Shown here: positions 32,960 to 43,821 of the stretch, piece after piece
How positions within the stretch are numbered: position 1 is the first letter of the stretch
Layout: the number at the start of each line of letters is the position of its first letter
Assembly: GCA_964035575.1 (NCBI GenBank)
Contig: OZ037858.1
Coordinates: 558,001-622,000 of the forward strand
Reading direction: 5' to 3'
DNA: 64,000 bases
Source of the DNA: Rhynchopus sp. YZ270_cl-10
Taxonomy: Eukaryota; Euglenozoa; Diplonemea; Diplonemida; Diplonemidae
Made by a program: the position numbers and the translations under genes
The notes under the pieces: model-generated
Told to the model about the DNA's origin: nothing
Database searches by the model: none
The model's input: only the letters and a program-made list of their open reading frames with translations

Positions 32960-33244
32960 TGGGGGAGCGGCCCTCTGTGTAATATTGAGAAAAAAAATGA
33001 AAAATTTGAGTGAATGATGAAAGGGTTTTCGGGAGGGGGGGAAAACGATAGTGTCAACTGATCTCTTTATAAGGTAAGAAGTATTTTTTTTCTTCTTCGT
33101 TGAAGCAAAGTGGGGGGGGATGCTTGTTTGAGATCAATTATTGGCTTGCTTTTTTGTTGGTTTCTAATCACATTGCGAAATCAATGTGGCTTTCTTTGAA
33201 AAATTGGTTATATTCATGTAGACAGGATGAGCCCCTGCTACACT

Positions 33245-34228
33245 TTATATTTGTGGTGGAGACTGGCGGGGATGTGTGTGAGGCGACTGTGCAATAGGCT
33301 GCTCATGCGACCAGCTGTTCTCTGTCTCCACTGCGCCTTGTCTGAGGTACTGTGGGTACATCGTGCGGAGACATTCCTTTTCGCGTTCGTTTGCTTGCGC
33401 GAAGAGGTGGTGCAGACGTTCCAGCTTGGGTGCACTGAGCTGCGCTGCAGCGCAACATGACACAATAGTTGCTGGCACCCGCAGGCTGGCTGCTGTCAGC
33501 TTCCCCTCCGGCACTGCTGTCACCCCTAAGGCCTGCTGCTGGAGCACCGAGATCGTCCTCACATCTGCAGTCGCAGTGTCCTTCCCTTTAACCTGCGCGT
33601 CATCATCACCCGTAAAACGTTGCATGATTTCTTGCACTGCTTCCAGCTCTGTTTGTGCTGGCGGGTCGTGCACCTGGGTGGTGCCAAACTTCACCTTTTT
33701 TTCGTCGGTTGTCGCTATTGGAGGAGAGCCTAGTGGTACGGAATTTTCTTCTTCTTCTTCGTCGGTTTCGAGGGCGTATGGGTCGCTGGAATCTGTGTCG
33801 CCGACAATGACCTGCTCGCCACTGGAGACGGCGGAGGCTGATTCGTAGTCCTCTTCGCATTCTTCGTACTCCTCGTCTTCCTCGTATTCTTCTTCCTCCT
33901 CATCGTCGTTGCGTTCCTGCACCTCAACAAGCTCGTTGCTGTCGAAGCTTGACAGCATCCCTGCCTCCTCGCTATCGACATCACCCTCCCCTGGCACAGC
34001 GTTGCCCACCTTCCTTGCTTTTTGAGGTCGTCCAAGTGCTGAAGTATCTTCATCTCGTTTCCGCTTCGCCGGTGCTTTCTTAGCAGCAGGTTTCGCTGCA
34101 GGTTTTGTCGTAGGTTTTGCCGCAGGTTTTGTTGCAGGTTTTGCTGCAGGTTTTGCCACCGCTTTCGAAGTAGGTTTTACACCTGGTTTTCGTGCCGCCT
34201 GTTTCGCCTTCTTTGCTGCAGACGGCAT
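33245..34228 (-). CDS. Lys/Pro/Ala-rich then acidic protein, probably nuclear
   Basis: 327 residues. The frame is open upstream, but the first sensible ATG is at 34228 (MPSAAKKAKQAARKPG), just after a pyrimidine-rich stretch. Residues about 10-60 are KPAAKPATKP repeats like the tail of histone H1 or bacterial H1-like proteins, followed by KRKRDED, a likely nuclear signal. About 85-160 is strongly acidic (EEEEEYEEDEEYEE). The C-terminal third has mixed composition with a helical segment (APKLERLHHLFAQANEREKEC). I recognise no domain. The charge pattern suggests chromatin or RNA binding, which is inference only. Confidence 0.75.
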   Translation of the reverse strand: MPSAAKKAKQAARKPGVKPTSKAVAKPAAKPATKPAAKPTTKPAAKPAAKKAPAKRKRDEDTSALGRPQKARKVGNAVPGEGDVDSEEAGMLSSFDSNELVEVQERNDDEEEEEYEEDEEYEECEEDYESASAVSSGEQVIVGDTDSSDPYALETDEEEEENSVPLGSPPIATTDEKKVKFGTTQVHDPPAQTELEAVQEIMQRFTGDDDAQVKGKDTATADVRTISVLQQQALGVTAVPEGKLTAASLRVPATIVSCCAAAQLSAPKLERLHHLFAQANEREKECLRTMYPQYLRQGAVETENSWSHEQPIAQSPHTHPRQSPPQI

Positions 34229-34559
34229 GATGTAAGAAAAGAAAAGCTTTTTTGTTTGCCAGGAAATGTATTTATGTGTATTATGTTTTGCTCGAACCTT
34301 TGACCGCACAATTTTCTCCTTTGCTATCTCATGGTGAGAGGAGAAATATTGGATTCTGAAAGGGTGGTTGGTTGGTTGAAAAAAGGGGGAGAGGGTACTG
34401 GGGTTGTAAATAAGGAATGAAAGGAATCAAGGGGAGAGAGAGTACCGCGTTGTATTTTTTACCTGCTTTTTGTTTGTTTTTTTTTTTTTCTATTTTGCTC
34501 ATTGTTTTTATGCAGGTTTCTTCATCTTGCTCATTTTTTGTGAAAATTTGGGTTTTTTT

Positions 34560-34595
34560 GTACTAATGCAGACACCCTAGGATGAACTCCACTAT
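34560..34595 (-). repeat. A'-type short repeat
   Basis: GTACTAATGCAGACACCCTA, then GGATGAACTCCACTAT. Confidence 0.55.
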
Positions 34596-35120
34596 ACAAA
34601 ACGCTTTTTTTTTTCTTGCCTATAAAATTGGGGGAACCGAAAAAGAAAAAATAATAATCATAAGGGGGGGCATGGGAGTAGTGTTTTGAAAACAAGAGAG
34701 CAGTTGATTCGAAGGTTTAAAAAAAAAGGCAACGGGTTTACCTCAATCAACGTAAAGTCCCTCTGTTGCTTGGGGTAATGGGGGGCCGGCAAGGGTGGGG
34801 GATGTGACGGTTTCGCCCATACCCCTTTCTCCCCCCCACATCTCCCTCTTGGTTATTTTCTTTTTGTCTCCTTCTTTTTTTTTTTGAAAAAAAAAAAAAT
34901 GATAACGGTCAGACACCACACAAGTGGTCTGCACACAGCCGTTACCTTCCCCAATCTGTTTCGTGGACTTTCTGCTCGTGTTTTTGCTGTTATAAATAAA
35001 CAAAATAAAATAAAAGATACGTTTTGATACTCACTTATGAGTTTCATGCTTTTTTGTATAGAATGCGAAAATCGCGCATCCATATTTTGGTACACCTTTT
35101 CCGAGGCATTTAGTTTTTAT

Positions 35121-35306
35121 GTGGTGATTTTTGGGTTTTTTTTTCCAGGAAAATTCACTAGGGGTTTACATAAATTCACAAAAATTCAGACACCCGGTGC
35201 GTCACACGCGTTTATTTCCTCCCCGCCTCGTTGTGACAATTTTTTTTGTAAATTTATGTGAATCCCTAGTAAATTTTCCTGGAAAAAAAGACCCCAAATC
35301 ACCCCA
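35121..35306. mobile_element. Palindromic MITE-like element
   Basis: GGTGATTTTTGGG and CCAGGAAAATTCACTAGGGG on the left have inverse partners on the right (CCTAGTAAATTTTCCTGG, then CCCCAAATCACC). Inverted arms are about 70 bp. No clear target duplication. Confidence 0.6.
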
Positions 35307-35439
35307 TCATGTTTTTTTATTTGCTTTTTTTTTTTTTTTTGGATGGCAATTAGAAAATCGAAACTCCCGACAAAGGATGAATCGATTCTCGCCAGAGCAA
35401 CACGCACGTTTTCTTTAAGAAAAGAGTGTTTGTTTATTT

Positions 35440-35488
35440 GATAAATTGTTGATTTGGTGTAGTTGCCTCGGTTGTGCAAACTCCACTA
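35440..35488 (-). repeat. A-type short repeat
   Basis: GATAAATTGTTGATTTGGTG, then TAGTTGCCTCGGTTGTGCAA and CTCCACT; followed by a TTG microsatellite. Confidence 0.6.
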
Positions 35489-35509
35489 TATTGTTGTTGT
35501 TGTTGTTGT

Positions 35510-35572
35510 TGTGTCGACAATAGCCTAAGTAGTCCCACCTTCCAACGCTTGGCCGAAGCCAATTCATTTTTC
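35510..35572 (-). repeat. E-type short repeat
   Basis: TGTGTCGACAATAGCCTAAG, TAGTCCCACC, then CTTGGCCGAAGCC. Sits directly after an A copy and a TTG run. Confidence 0.6.
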
Positions 35573-35580
35573 CTTTTGCA

Positions 35581-35620
35581 TATTCGGTTGTATTAGTGTA
35601 TACCTGTGGATAAGCTTTAC
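35581..35620 (-). repeat. A'-type short repeat
   Basis: TATTCGGTTGTATTAGTGTA, then TACCTGTGGATAAGCTTTAC. Confidence 0.5.
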
Positions 35621-35980
35621 TGGTGTTCCTGAACACCTGTCAAGGACATGTCAATACAGGCCCCCTCCGGAACACCACTTACCCTATAGAAAAATAATAG
35701 AGCAGTGTAGTTGTCAGCCTTAGCAACTATACACCAGTCGTGTTCTTTTTTTCATCCCACACAAAATAAAAATAAAATAAAAAATGAAGAAAACTTCCAA
35801 GATGGATGTACTAGAGGTGCACGCATCTATAAAACCAAAGAAGAGAGGGGGAAAAAAAAGGGAACAAGAATACCACAACGCGCGTATCATATAGGAATAG
35901 TGAGAGAGGGAACAACAAACAACACAGACATTTACTCGCGTTTTTTTTTTTTTTGTTTTTGCTTTTTTGTTTGTTTTTTT

Positions 35981-36027
35981 GAAAACTTGGTTGTATTAGT
36001 GTAGCCACCCTAGAGTGTGCTCCAGTA
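35981..36027 (-). repeat. A'-type short repeat
   Basis: GAAAACTTGGTTGTATTAGT, then GTAGCCACCCTAGAGTGTGC and TCCAG. Confidence 0.55.
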
Positions 36028-36409
36028 TTTTTTTGTTCTTTTGTTTTTTTTAAATCACAATCTCTCTAAGGAGAAAAGGAGGGGACGGAGGGAAGGGGAG
36101 CTCCTCTAAAAAAAACGCATTTTTTTTTTTTTTTTTTTTGAAAACCTTGAAAAAACTTTTTGAAAAATTGACAACTTGTAGACACACACACCATCATGTG
36201 TGAACTCCACGCAGTCATCACCTTCTATCTCTCGTGGATGCCGCTACATCCTCCTCCCGCCTCCCGTCAGGTAACAAACGGGGATCGTTGGATGCCCAGG
36301 ATCGCGACTCCCCGGGTGAGATAGGTTGGCTTCATTTTTTTTTTGTGATGCAATCACTTTGAGCCCCTCCCCTCCCCTCTTTGAAAAGGCATTTTTTTCT
36401 TCTTTTTTT

Positions 36410-36450
36410 GATAAATTGTTGAACACAGTGTACCTTTGCAAACTCCGTTC
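36410..36450 (-). repeat. A-type short repeat, diverged
   Basis: GATAAATTGTTGAACACAGT, then GTACCTTTGCAAACTCCGTT. Confidence 0.5.
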
Positions 36451-36842
36451 ATTTTTTTATTTATTTTGTTGCTTTATTTTTGAATGCTGCACAATACCAC
36501 AAATAAATTTAGGCTTTTTTTTAAGACAAGGAGTAGTTGGTATTACCACCCCGAGTCGTAGTAAAGAGTTCCCAAAAATGCATTATTGACAACAACAACA
36601 AAATGTTGATAATGCCAAACTATTGGGACAAATGCCCAACGTCAGAACATACAAACATTTTTACATGGTAGCAAAAAAAAGAGAAAAATATAATGGTAAC
36701 GCTGATAGGTAAGTAAAAGGGAAAAGAAAAAGATTTTTTTTTTTCGATTGCTCAATTACCCTGTTGGAAGGGGTGATTTGGCGACCGTATCTGAGTAACT
36801 ATTTTCTCCTTTAAGCTACGCTTGTAGGTATAAGAAAAAAAA

Positions 36843-36880
36843 AATTGACGATCCTAAGCCTCTCTGTAGCTCAGTCACCT
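36843..36880 (-). repeat. B-type short repeat
   Basis: AATTGACGATCCTAAGCCTC, then TCTGTAGCTCAGTCACC. Confidence 0.5.
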
Positions 36881-37419
36881 ATAAAAAAATGGGGACGGGA
36901 CGGGGGGGTGGGGCAGGGAGGCGGGAGGGAAGGTTATTTTTTTTTTCTCTATTTTGACGTCTATGCCTTCAAGTAAAGAAGGTCTATTGGGGTTCATAAA
37001 AAAAAATGATTTTTTTATTTTAGTTTTCTTTTCTTTTTTTTTGAAACTGGAACACTGATAATGCAACACAACAGAGAGCAAATGTAACCAACCAATGTTG
37101 TACATTTCAAAAAAAATAAAAGATCGGTGGTGTGATCACCCAAACGGATTCTCCGTGGTTCCCCCGTGGTTCTCCCGAAGGTGCTCCGCAAATCTTAATA
37201 TAGCCTGAAACAGTTCTCCGTGGTTCCCCCGTGGTTCTTCCGTGGGTTGTCCGTGGGTTGTCCGTACCCCCTGAATCACACCAATCGGGTCTTTTGTTTG
37301 TGCGCTCAGCCGGAACACAAAAAGATGAAAAAAAAATTAAGAGAATTTGATAGTGCAAACGACCCTGGGACGAAGGCACTAAAAAAATTCAAAAAAAAAG
37401 GGGGGGGAAAAGAAAGAAA

Positions 37420-37522
37420 ACTTGTCAGATGAATGTGCCTCTCAGGCATACATCTAGAAAGGGGGAGAAGTTGGAAGATCGACCTAAAACCTCATACCCA
37501 CAAACCACATGCTAAGTCACCT
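37420..37522 (-). repeat. Two adjacent B-type short repeats
   Basis: First copy AACTTGTCAGATGAATGTGC with CTCTCAGGCATACATC; second copy AGTTGGAAGATCGACCTAAA with CATGCTAAGTCACC. Confidence 0.55.
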
Positions 37523-37776
37523 AAAAAAAAGGGGGGGTTTCAAAAAGAAAAAAAAATCTCAAAAACTCGCTAATCGTTTTCTGCTCGGACAAGTAATAAC
37601 CTGCTGTATCGCGGAGGTATTTTCTTTTTTTTTTTTTCCTTTCCGCAATTCCGTTTTTTTTTCCTTTTCTTTTTCTCTCTCTCTTTTGTATCCTTCAAGA
37701 ACATTGTAAGACGGGGTCTTTTAGATCATAAAACATGATCAATTTGATTTCTCCCTGTCAATGTTATCTTTTTTTT

Positions 37777-37840
37777 GATAAATTGTTTGGAGTAGTGTAG
37801 TTGCCTCGATTGTGTTGCCACAGTTGTGCAATCCCCACTG
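37777..37840 (-). repeat. A-type short repeat
   Basis: GATAAATTGTTTGGAGTAGT, GTAGTTGCCTCGATTGTGTT, then GTGCAATCCCCACTG. Confidence 0.7.
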
Positions 37841-38331
37841 TCCAAAAAATTTTGTGCTGATATGAAGGACAGCCTGCCAACAAAGGCTTAATGATGAATC
37901 TACGTTTGTCTAGGGATCGGGACAAATTGAGGGGGCGTGGGGGAGAGGTAAAATATGCACCGTTAGTGCAACAAAAAAAAACCCACCCCATTGTTATGGG
38001 GAAGACAGTTAACGATACTTTGTCGGCACACTTCAGCAGTAACAACCACAGGGCAACTTAATTTCTTTATTTTTCCCGGATATATTTTTTTCTTCTTCTT
38101 TTGGTTGCGTCATTGAGGGGAATTTTTTTGCTATTCTTTGGGAAAGGAGGGGGGGAAACTGCTTGAAACAAAAGACATAAACAGTGGTCTCCAGAAAGAC
38201 CTTTTTTTACGAATCTTTAAAAACGGGGGCACCCAGAGAAAAAAAAAATCAAAAAATTGAGGAGGGAAATGGAGGGTCGGCTATAAGCTTGAATACCCAC
38301 ACCCACATTTGTTCTAAAAAAAAAAATGAAA

Positions 38332-38400
38332 ATTGGAAGTGCAAACGCCTCTGTGGATGCAGGCATCGGACCTGCAGGGTTATCGAACCGTGGAGGTGGA
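38332..38400 (-). repeat. D-type short repeat
   Basis: TTGGAAGTGCAAACGCCTCT, GGATGCAGGCATC, then GGGTTATCGAACCGTGGAGG. Confidence 0.6.
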
Positions 38401-38630
38401 GGGGGGAAAAGAAGTTCTTAGTATCTGCACGCAATAAACACCCAAAGCTAGATGCACACAGACTGCGGACAGACACCCCCCTTTTTTTCCTTTTACGTTA
38501 ATCTACTGAACCTGCCACAGAACTAATTGGATTGTAGTGACATCCAATGGGTGCTTCACTGCTTGCTTCTAGCGTGTGCATGGCTACAGGAGGGGGTTTC
38601 AAAAAAAAAAAAAAGGAATCGAAACAAAGT

Positions 38631-38718
38631 GAAGTTGATGGTGCAAACGCCTCTGGGACGCAGGCACACTGACAAAAAATGTGACTCAAAAATACAAAGC
38701 CCTTTCGTGACAAGTTTA
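38631..38718 (-). repeat. D-type repeat followed by C-type repeat
   Basis: GAAGTTGATGGTGCAAACGC with GGGACGCAGGCACACTGAC, then ACTCAAAAATACAAAGCCCT and TTCGTGACAAG. Two families lie end to end in the same orientation. Confidence 0.55.
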
Positions 38719-39070
38719 TCTCAGAAAAGCGCTCATCGGAATCGTAAAAAAAGTTCAACCGTAAAAAAAGGTCGAACTTCCAGAAAAATCCTGAGGTCGA
38801 ACATTATTACGATAATTTTTTACGATTACGGTAACAATGAACCTAGTCACCTTAATCACAATCGTTCTCGTGTCAACGAAGGGTTTTTGCTGTTTTGCTG
38901 TATCGACAATCACGGGGTTTTTTAATTGTAGAGGAGGTGGGTGAAATTCTGAAGGGTCTCAGTGTGCAAAAAGGCTCTATGAACGAAGTCTACTAAATCT
39001 CTACAACAAAAAAAAAAAAAGAGCAATCAAAAAAATACGATTTTGAAGGGGTTAAAAAAAAAAGAAAATA

Positions 39071-39110
39071 AAAGTTGAAGATGAATATACCTCGCTATGC
39101 ATACATCTGA
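39071..39110 (-). repeat. B-type short repeat
   Basis: AAAGTTGAAGATGAATATAC, then CTCGCTATGCATACATCTGA; TATGC/GCATA can pair. Confidence 0.55.
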
Positions 39111-39399
39111 AAAAGAAAAAGGAACGCATTTTTTTTTTTTAAACGAGGGGGTTTTTTTCTCTTTTCAAAAATGAACACTAAAACAATATTGATCTTTTTA
39201 TTTTGTCCAGCGGGGCAATTGCTGTTTTGCTTAACGCGGCAGGGGGGAAGAGGGGGTTGAAAAAAGGGTCCAAAAAAAAATCCCAAAAAAAAAAAAAAGC
39301 AAAAATCTCAGAAACAGCTATGCAATTTCCATTTTTATTTTTGTATGACCTGCATCTTTTCTAGGGGGAGGGAACGGGGGGAGTTGACGCAAAAAGAAA

Positions 39400-39440
39400 A
39401 AAGTGTATGTGATCTTAAAGCCTTTCGTGCTTAGTCACAA
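39400..39440 (-). repeat. B-type short repeat
   Basis: GTGTATGTGATCTTAAAGCC, then TTTCGTGCTTAGTCAC, just beyond the PSP1 gene end. Confidence 0.5.
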
Positions 39441-39493
39441 AGAAAAAGAGAAAAAACTGAAAGATAAATTTGTTGTGCACAACATAACAAAGC

Positions 39494-41938
39494 CTATTCC
39501 TTCACCTTCTCCATCCAAATTCTCGCCCTGTACAGTTTGTACAGATCACGAATCAAATCACGGAAATCTTGGCGGGTGTCGGACTGTATATTGTGTGTGA
39601 ATTTATTGGCATATTTATTCTCTTTTCTCACAACTTCACTCCCTTCTATCTTCCGTGGGATTCCAAAAAAAAAAAATTTCCGCAAAACCAGCTACAGTCC
39701 AGCCGGTAATAATGTCGGCGTTAATGTGTGCGCTTTTAATAATGTCGTTTTTAATTCTGCGGGGTGGGCTTTTTTTTGGGTTTTTTTTCAATTTTGAATT
39801 AATAATTAAATTTTCGCGCCGCAGGCCCGATTTTTTTTTGGGGGGTCTCATTTTGGGAGGAGGTTGTACATAAAAAAAAGTATTTTGGGGAGTGTCTTTT
39901 GGATGTTTTTTACTGATAGTGGGTAGCACCAAACGTGGAAGGTTTGGTGCTGGGAGGAAAGGGGTGAATAAAGCCAATAACAGCAAGAAAGGCAAGAAGG
40001 GTTCCAACACAGTTGGGTGTACAGCGACACAAAAACTGTGGGATGGTTGAAAAAGAGAAGATCGGCAAAAAATGGCCGTCCATCTTCACGGGAAATTGTG
40101 TGTGTGTGTGTGTGAGTCTATAAATGTTGCGTGTGTGCTTGGTGTAGTGCAAAAGGGGGTTGTGGGGTAATTATGGCGACTTTAATAATGTCGTTTTTAT
40201 TTCTGCGGTTGCCCCAAAAAAAAACCCAATACGACAGAATTAAAAACGACATTAACGAAAGCTGGACTGTATTTTAGTTCCTCCTGCCACATTTCCATCA
40301 AAAACTTGAATAAATACTCTGGTCTTAAAAGGCTTTAATGACACCAAGCACAAAAGCATACCTTATAAAAGAACGTCAGCTTTTTAAAGTCGAATTGATA
40401 TTCTGCATAGCAAAGCTCCATGATGAGGCCACTTTCTGCAACCTTCTGCGCACAGACGTGGAGCGCTTCATCCTCCATCTGTCTATGCTGTTTGAGGTGC
40501 TCCTGCTCTTGGTGCGTGGCCAGACGCAGCACCATGCCCTCATTCTCCACGGTATCCCTTCTATTCGGGGACACCACCCGCCGCAGCAACCCGATGTGCT
40601 CCCCACGGTCTCCCTTCACAATCACATACGTTCCTTCGGAGTGTTCACATAGAGATGATGGGGATTCGTACCGCGCCAATCTCCCCATCTTGAACTCAAC
40701 GAAAACTGGTACGAGAGGGCCCTCCAGAGGGGTCTGCGGTGAGCTGGGTGCCAGGCCTGTGTATCCTCCTCTGTTGGCATCGAAGAGGGGTGGTGGGTCG
40801 ACTATGTGGAGTGGTTGTCCTCCTCCTCCGTGGAGGTGCGGGGATTGCGGCTGCGGCATCTGCTGCGGCAGGGTGTACAGCGGGGGCGGAGGGGGCGCAT
40901 GGTGGGCGGGCTGCTGGTAGTACTGTGGGTGCTGGGTTGGGGAGGTTTGGTATTGTGGGGTGGGCTGCATGGGTTGCTGTTGCTGCTGTTGTTGTTGTTG
41001 TTGCTGCTGCTCCTCCATTGGAACCAAAGGGGGCATTGGTAAAGGCATCGAAGCCGCCTCGGGTTCATCTTCAAATAATGCGTTCACAACAGTGCTCTTC
41101 TCTGGGACAGTCTTCATCAGCTTCCTCCCCGCCACCGGTGTAGTGAACGGTGTAGGCGGCTCTGCGTGTGGCGAAAGGAACCCGGTCAGCAGTGTGTTCC
41201 CCTCACCGTACTTCTCGGCAACCGGTGTAGGGCAGACGGGGTGGCTAGCCCCCACGTCCTCCTCTGCGGCGGCAGGGTTCTCGTTGGGGTTGCGCAGGAG
41301 GGAGGGGCCCGAGAGGGGTGTAGCGGAAGGGGGCAGGGCGTCCTCACGTGGCGTGCTGTCACCGAGCATTTTCATCAGATCCGTGATGAATGTTAGTGAG
41401 CCGGGTTTCTGTTATTTGGTTTTTTTTAAGACGGTTTGGAAATTTTGATGATATAATTCTAAAAAATTGGTGTAATGTTAGACTGGCTGAAGGGGTGTTG
41501 CGTATTAATGTATACACCCGAGGAATGTGTATTTTTTTTGCAGAATTTAAGAAAATTGCATACCTCCTCTTCTTCGTCTTCAACAGGCGCTGTCTCCTTT
41601 GCTTTATAGGGCTTCATTGGTGTGCATGCTGGGGTGGGTGCTGTCCAACCTTTTGTTTTTTGGTGATTTTTTTTTCGAGATATTTTTTTTCGTGTCATAC
41701 CTGAATGCGCTGAAGGCTCACATTGCCTGAGGGAGACCGCAAGGTCTTCCCAGTGGGAAAGGGTTCCATTGACGGCCCCGTTCCTGTCGGAGAAGTTTTC
41801 CCAGGAGTGGTCCCCTGGGTAAGCTCTGTCGCCACTGATTTGGCATGGTGGTGTGGGTGGGCCTACACTGTCGTACGGCAAAGGCATGGCTGGTGAGGAG
41901 GCAGGAGAAGTGTTGACTTGTCCAACCACTTCGGTCAT
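39494..41938 (-). CDS. PSP1 C-terminal domain protein, four exons
   Basis: Exons are 41938-41701, 41649-41564, 41408-40362 and 39583-39494. The introns are 51 bp (donor GTATGA), 155 bp (GTATGC) and 778 bp (GTATGC), and phases agree throughout, giving 486 residues. The first two thirds are Pro/Ser/Gln-rich and disordered, with a poly-Gln run at about 240. The C-terminal 130 residues are a PSP1 domain: VEFKMGRLARYES, YVIVKGDRGEHIGLLRRV, MELCYAEYQFDFKKLTFFY and, across the last splice, SDTRQDFRDLIRDLYKLYRARIWM. PSP1-domain proteins include the bacterial YaaT/RicT family; related proteins in trypanosomatids have been linked to mRNA binding (from memory). A post-transcriptional role is therefore plausible here. 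A mariner-like MITE sits in the last intron. Confidence 0.9.
39695..40269. mobile_element. Mariner/pogo-like MITE with TA target duplication
   Basis: 575 bp bounded by CAGTCCAGC and its inverse GCTGGACTG, flanked on both sides by TA (39693-39694 and 40270-40271), as expected for the Tc1/mariner/pogo superfamily. Both ends also share a subterminal GTTAATGTCG-like motif and TTTTTAATTCTG. It has no coding capacity. It lies wholly inside the last intron of the PSP1 gene, about 110 bp from the 3' splice site, and contains a short TG repeat. Confidence 0.8.
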
Positions 41939-42724
41939 ACAGGTCTGAGAGGGGGTCTTACTTCAAAATTTTTCAAAAAAAGGGGGGGGGAAAGGAGGGG
42001 AAAAATGGGGAGTTTGTCTATCTATGGGGAATGGCAAGGCAAAAAGGAAAAAAAAAAGAACTGGAAAAAAAGAAAAGAGGTTGTTTATTTTGTGTGTTTT
42101 CGCGTTGACAAAAAATAAGTCAGCAAAAACGGGCGCTTTTAGGGTCCGTCAGCTTTTTATTTTTTTTTTTTTGTCCCCAAAGAAAGAGGTGTACGCTTTT
42201 CTTCCCTGTGTGAAGATGGGTGGTGTGAGGTAGAGGGAGATGGAGAGTGGGGGAGATGGGAGAGAAGAGAGCAAGGAGGAGAGGAAGTTGACTTGAAATA
42301 CAACAGCCCCGCTTGTGACAGTGTACTTTGGATGACCCGGTGTAACCGGGGTGGAAGAAAGATGAAATTTTCAAAAAATGAAATCCTGTATTTTTGCTTG
42401 TGTCGACAAGATCATACATCCGAGAAAAAACGAATGTTGTGCACAAAAAATCGCCCGAAAAGACTAATACAGTTTCCAAAAGGTATAGATGCAGATTACG
42501 ATCTAAATTAACGCAATGGCATTTCTTTAGATCGCAGCAACCTTTTTTATTCTTTCTTGAGAAAAAAGATACACTTTACAACCATCCCAACCTGATAAGG
42601 CAAGGACAGCTCCTTTTCTTCCGTTTAATAAAAAAATCAAAAATCAGCCCCAAAAACCACCCAAAAAATACACCTTAATACACTCTATTGCGTTACTTAA
42701 ATTACCTAACAACCTTTTTTTTCT
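41939..42724. other. Spacer, no gene seen
   Basis: Next to the PSP1 start, A-rich on the plus strand (pyrimidine-rich on the gene strand). One C-type repeat at 42284 and an E-like TGTGTCGACAAG at about 42402. Confidence 0.55.
42284..42326 (-). repeat. C-type short repeat
   Basis: AAGTTGACTTGAAATACAAC, then AGCCCCGCTTGTGACAGTGT. Confidence 0.65.
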
Positions 42725-43390
42725 TCATTTTTCACTTTTGCTCGATTGTTTCGATGCAATTTCATATGTTGACGCTGTAGAACGTGGTTTTGAAGACCTA
42801 GATGAGGTACGCTTTTTGTCACCTACGGGGATAAGCTTTGGTCTACGCGCGGCGAGATTGTTGATCGTGTTTTTATCACTTGGCATATTATTATCAATAC
42901 TTCCTGGGTAAACCTTCCCTTTGGGTATTGTCTTTAACGAATGAAAATGCAACCCACCTTTATAATCAGTGCAGTAAGAGGTCCGGATGGTGTGCTGTGG
43001 GTTTGGGTCTGGTGAGGTTTCGACGAGAGCGTCGAGAAAACATCTGGGGGGTGGGTGCATATCGTGTAAATCTTTTCGTTGGCGATAACGGTCCCCGAGG
43101 GAGCGGCATTTAAGCAACGCAGTGTTCTGTGGATGGTCTACTATCGCGTTGACTGCAATCAACACTGCTTCGAGCTTGCGTTGTGTCTGTTTACTTTCAG
43201 CTAGAGCTTCATCTTTTACACGGCGTTCCTCTACCAATGCTTGTATTGCCGACTCTGCTGCGACACGTGCACCCATCTCCTCTGCAAGCTTCTGTTCCAT
43301 CATCTTCAACCTTCGCAACGCCTCGCCACTAGAAATACTCCCCTGTGAAGTCCCCGCAGCGCTGCGTGAAGAAGAGGATGCGGCTCTCAT
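42725..43390 (-). CDS. Small basic coiled-coil protein, not recognised
   Basis: 221 residues in one exon. Residues 1-20 are Ser-rich. About 24-80 is a helical coiled coil (EALRRLKMMEQKLAEEMGA and following). The remainder is basic and Ser/Pro-rich, ending in KQSSKSEK. There is no signal peptide or membrane segment. The middle segment (CTDYKGGLHFHSLKTIPKG) looks structured but matches nothing I know. It has the same orientation as its neighbours and lies between the PSP1 gene and the methyltransferase. The coding call rests on length, unbroken frame and composition. Confidence 0.65.
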   Translation of the reverse strand: MRAASSSSRSAAGTSQGSISSGEALRRLKMMEQKLAEEMGARVAAESAIQALVEERRVKDEALAESKQTQRKLEAVLIAVNAIVDHPQNTALLKCRSLGDRYRQRKDLHDMHPPPRCFLDALVETSPDPNPQHTIRTSYCTDYKGGLHFHSLKTIPKGKVYPGSIDNNMPSDKNTINNLAARRPKLIPVGDKKRTSSRSSKPRSTASTYEIASKQSSKSEK

Positions 43391-43821
43391 TGTGTTAAAA
43401 GGTCCTCTCTTCTGAGCATCCCCGAGAAAGACAACCTAGGTGGTGGAGGAAGGGAGGGAGGAGGGAGGAGGAAACAAAAGGTGCCCTGTGGATGAGAGGT
43501 GGGGGGGGGATGGAGATGGAGGTGGGTGTAAAAAGAGGGGGGTGTTTTTGTGTGTGTTTTTTTGTCAATATTTTTTTCAAATAAAAATAAACTATTCTTT
43601 CCCTGAACTAACTGACACTTTTGACTCGGTTCTTTCTTTCTAGTCATTCTACGCTTTCTGGTGTCGACCACAGTGTTCTCGTCGACACCAGACCCCGACG
43701 CTTTCCGAAGTTATTTTTCCTTTTTTCGAAGCTAGCAATCACCAGGTTTTCCTGGCGCATCCCGGCTACAATGCCCTGACACAGATCTCAAAATTGAAAA
43801 AAAAATAAAGTAAAGAAGAGC
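43391..43821. other. Spacer with hairpin
   Basis: Purine-rich plus strand directly before the small coiled-coil gene; perfect hairpin at 43657-43692. No gene. Confidence 0.5.
43657..43692. repeat. Perfect 12-bp inverted repeat with 12-nt loop
   Basis: TCTGGTGTCGAC and GTCGACACCAGA flank a 12-nt loop, forming a stable hairpin in the spacer between the methyltransferase and the small coiled-coil gene. It contains the GTGTCGAC core also seen in E-type repeats. Confidence 0.7.

Larger units (their letters stand above)
34229..39493. other. 5.3 kb spacer, no gene supported
   Basis: Very AT-rich with long T runs. Contains A/A' copies (34560, 35440, 35581, 35981, 36410, 37777), B copies (36843, 37420, 37470, 39071, 39400), C (38686), D (38332, 38631), E (35510) and a palindromic element at 35121-35306. 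Confidence 0.6.
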
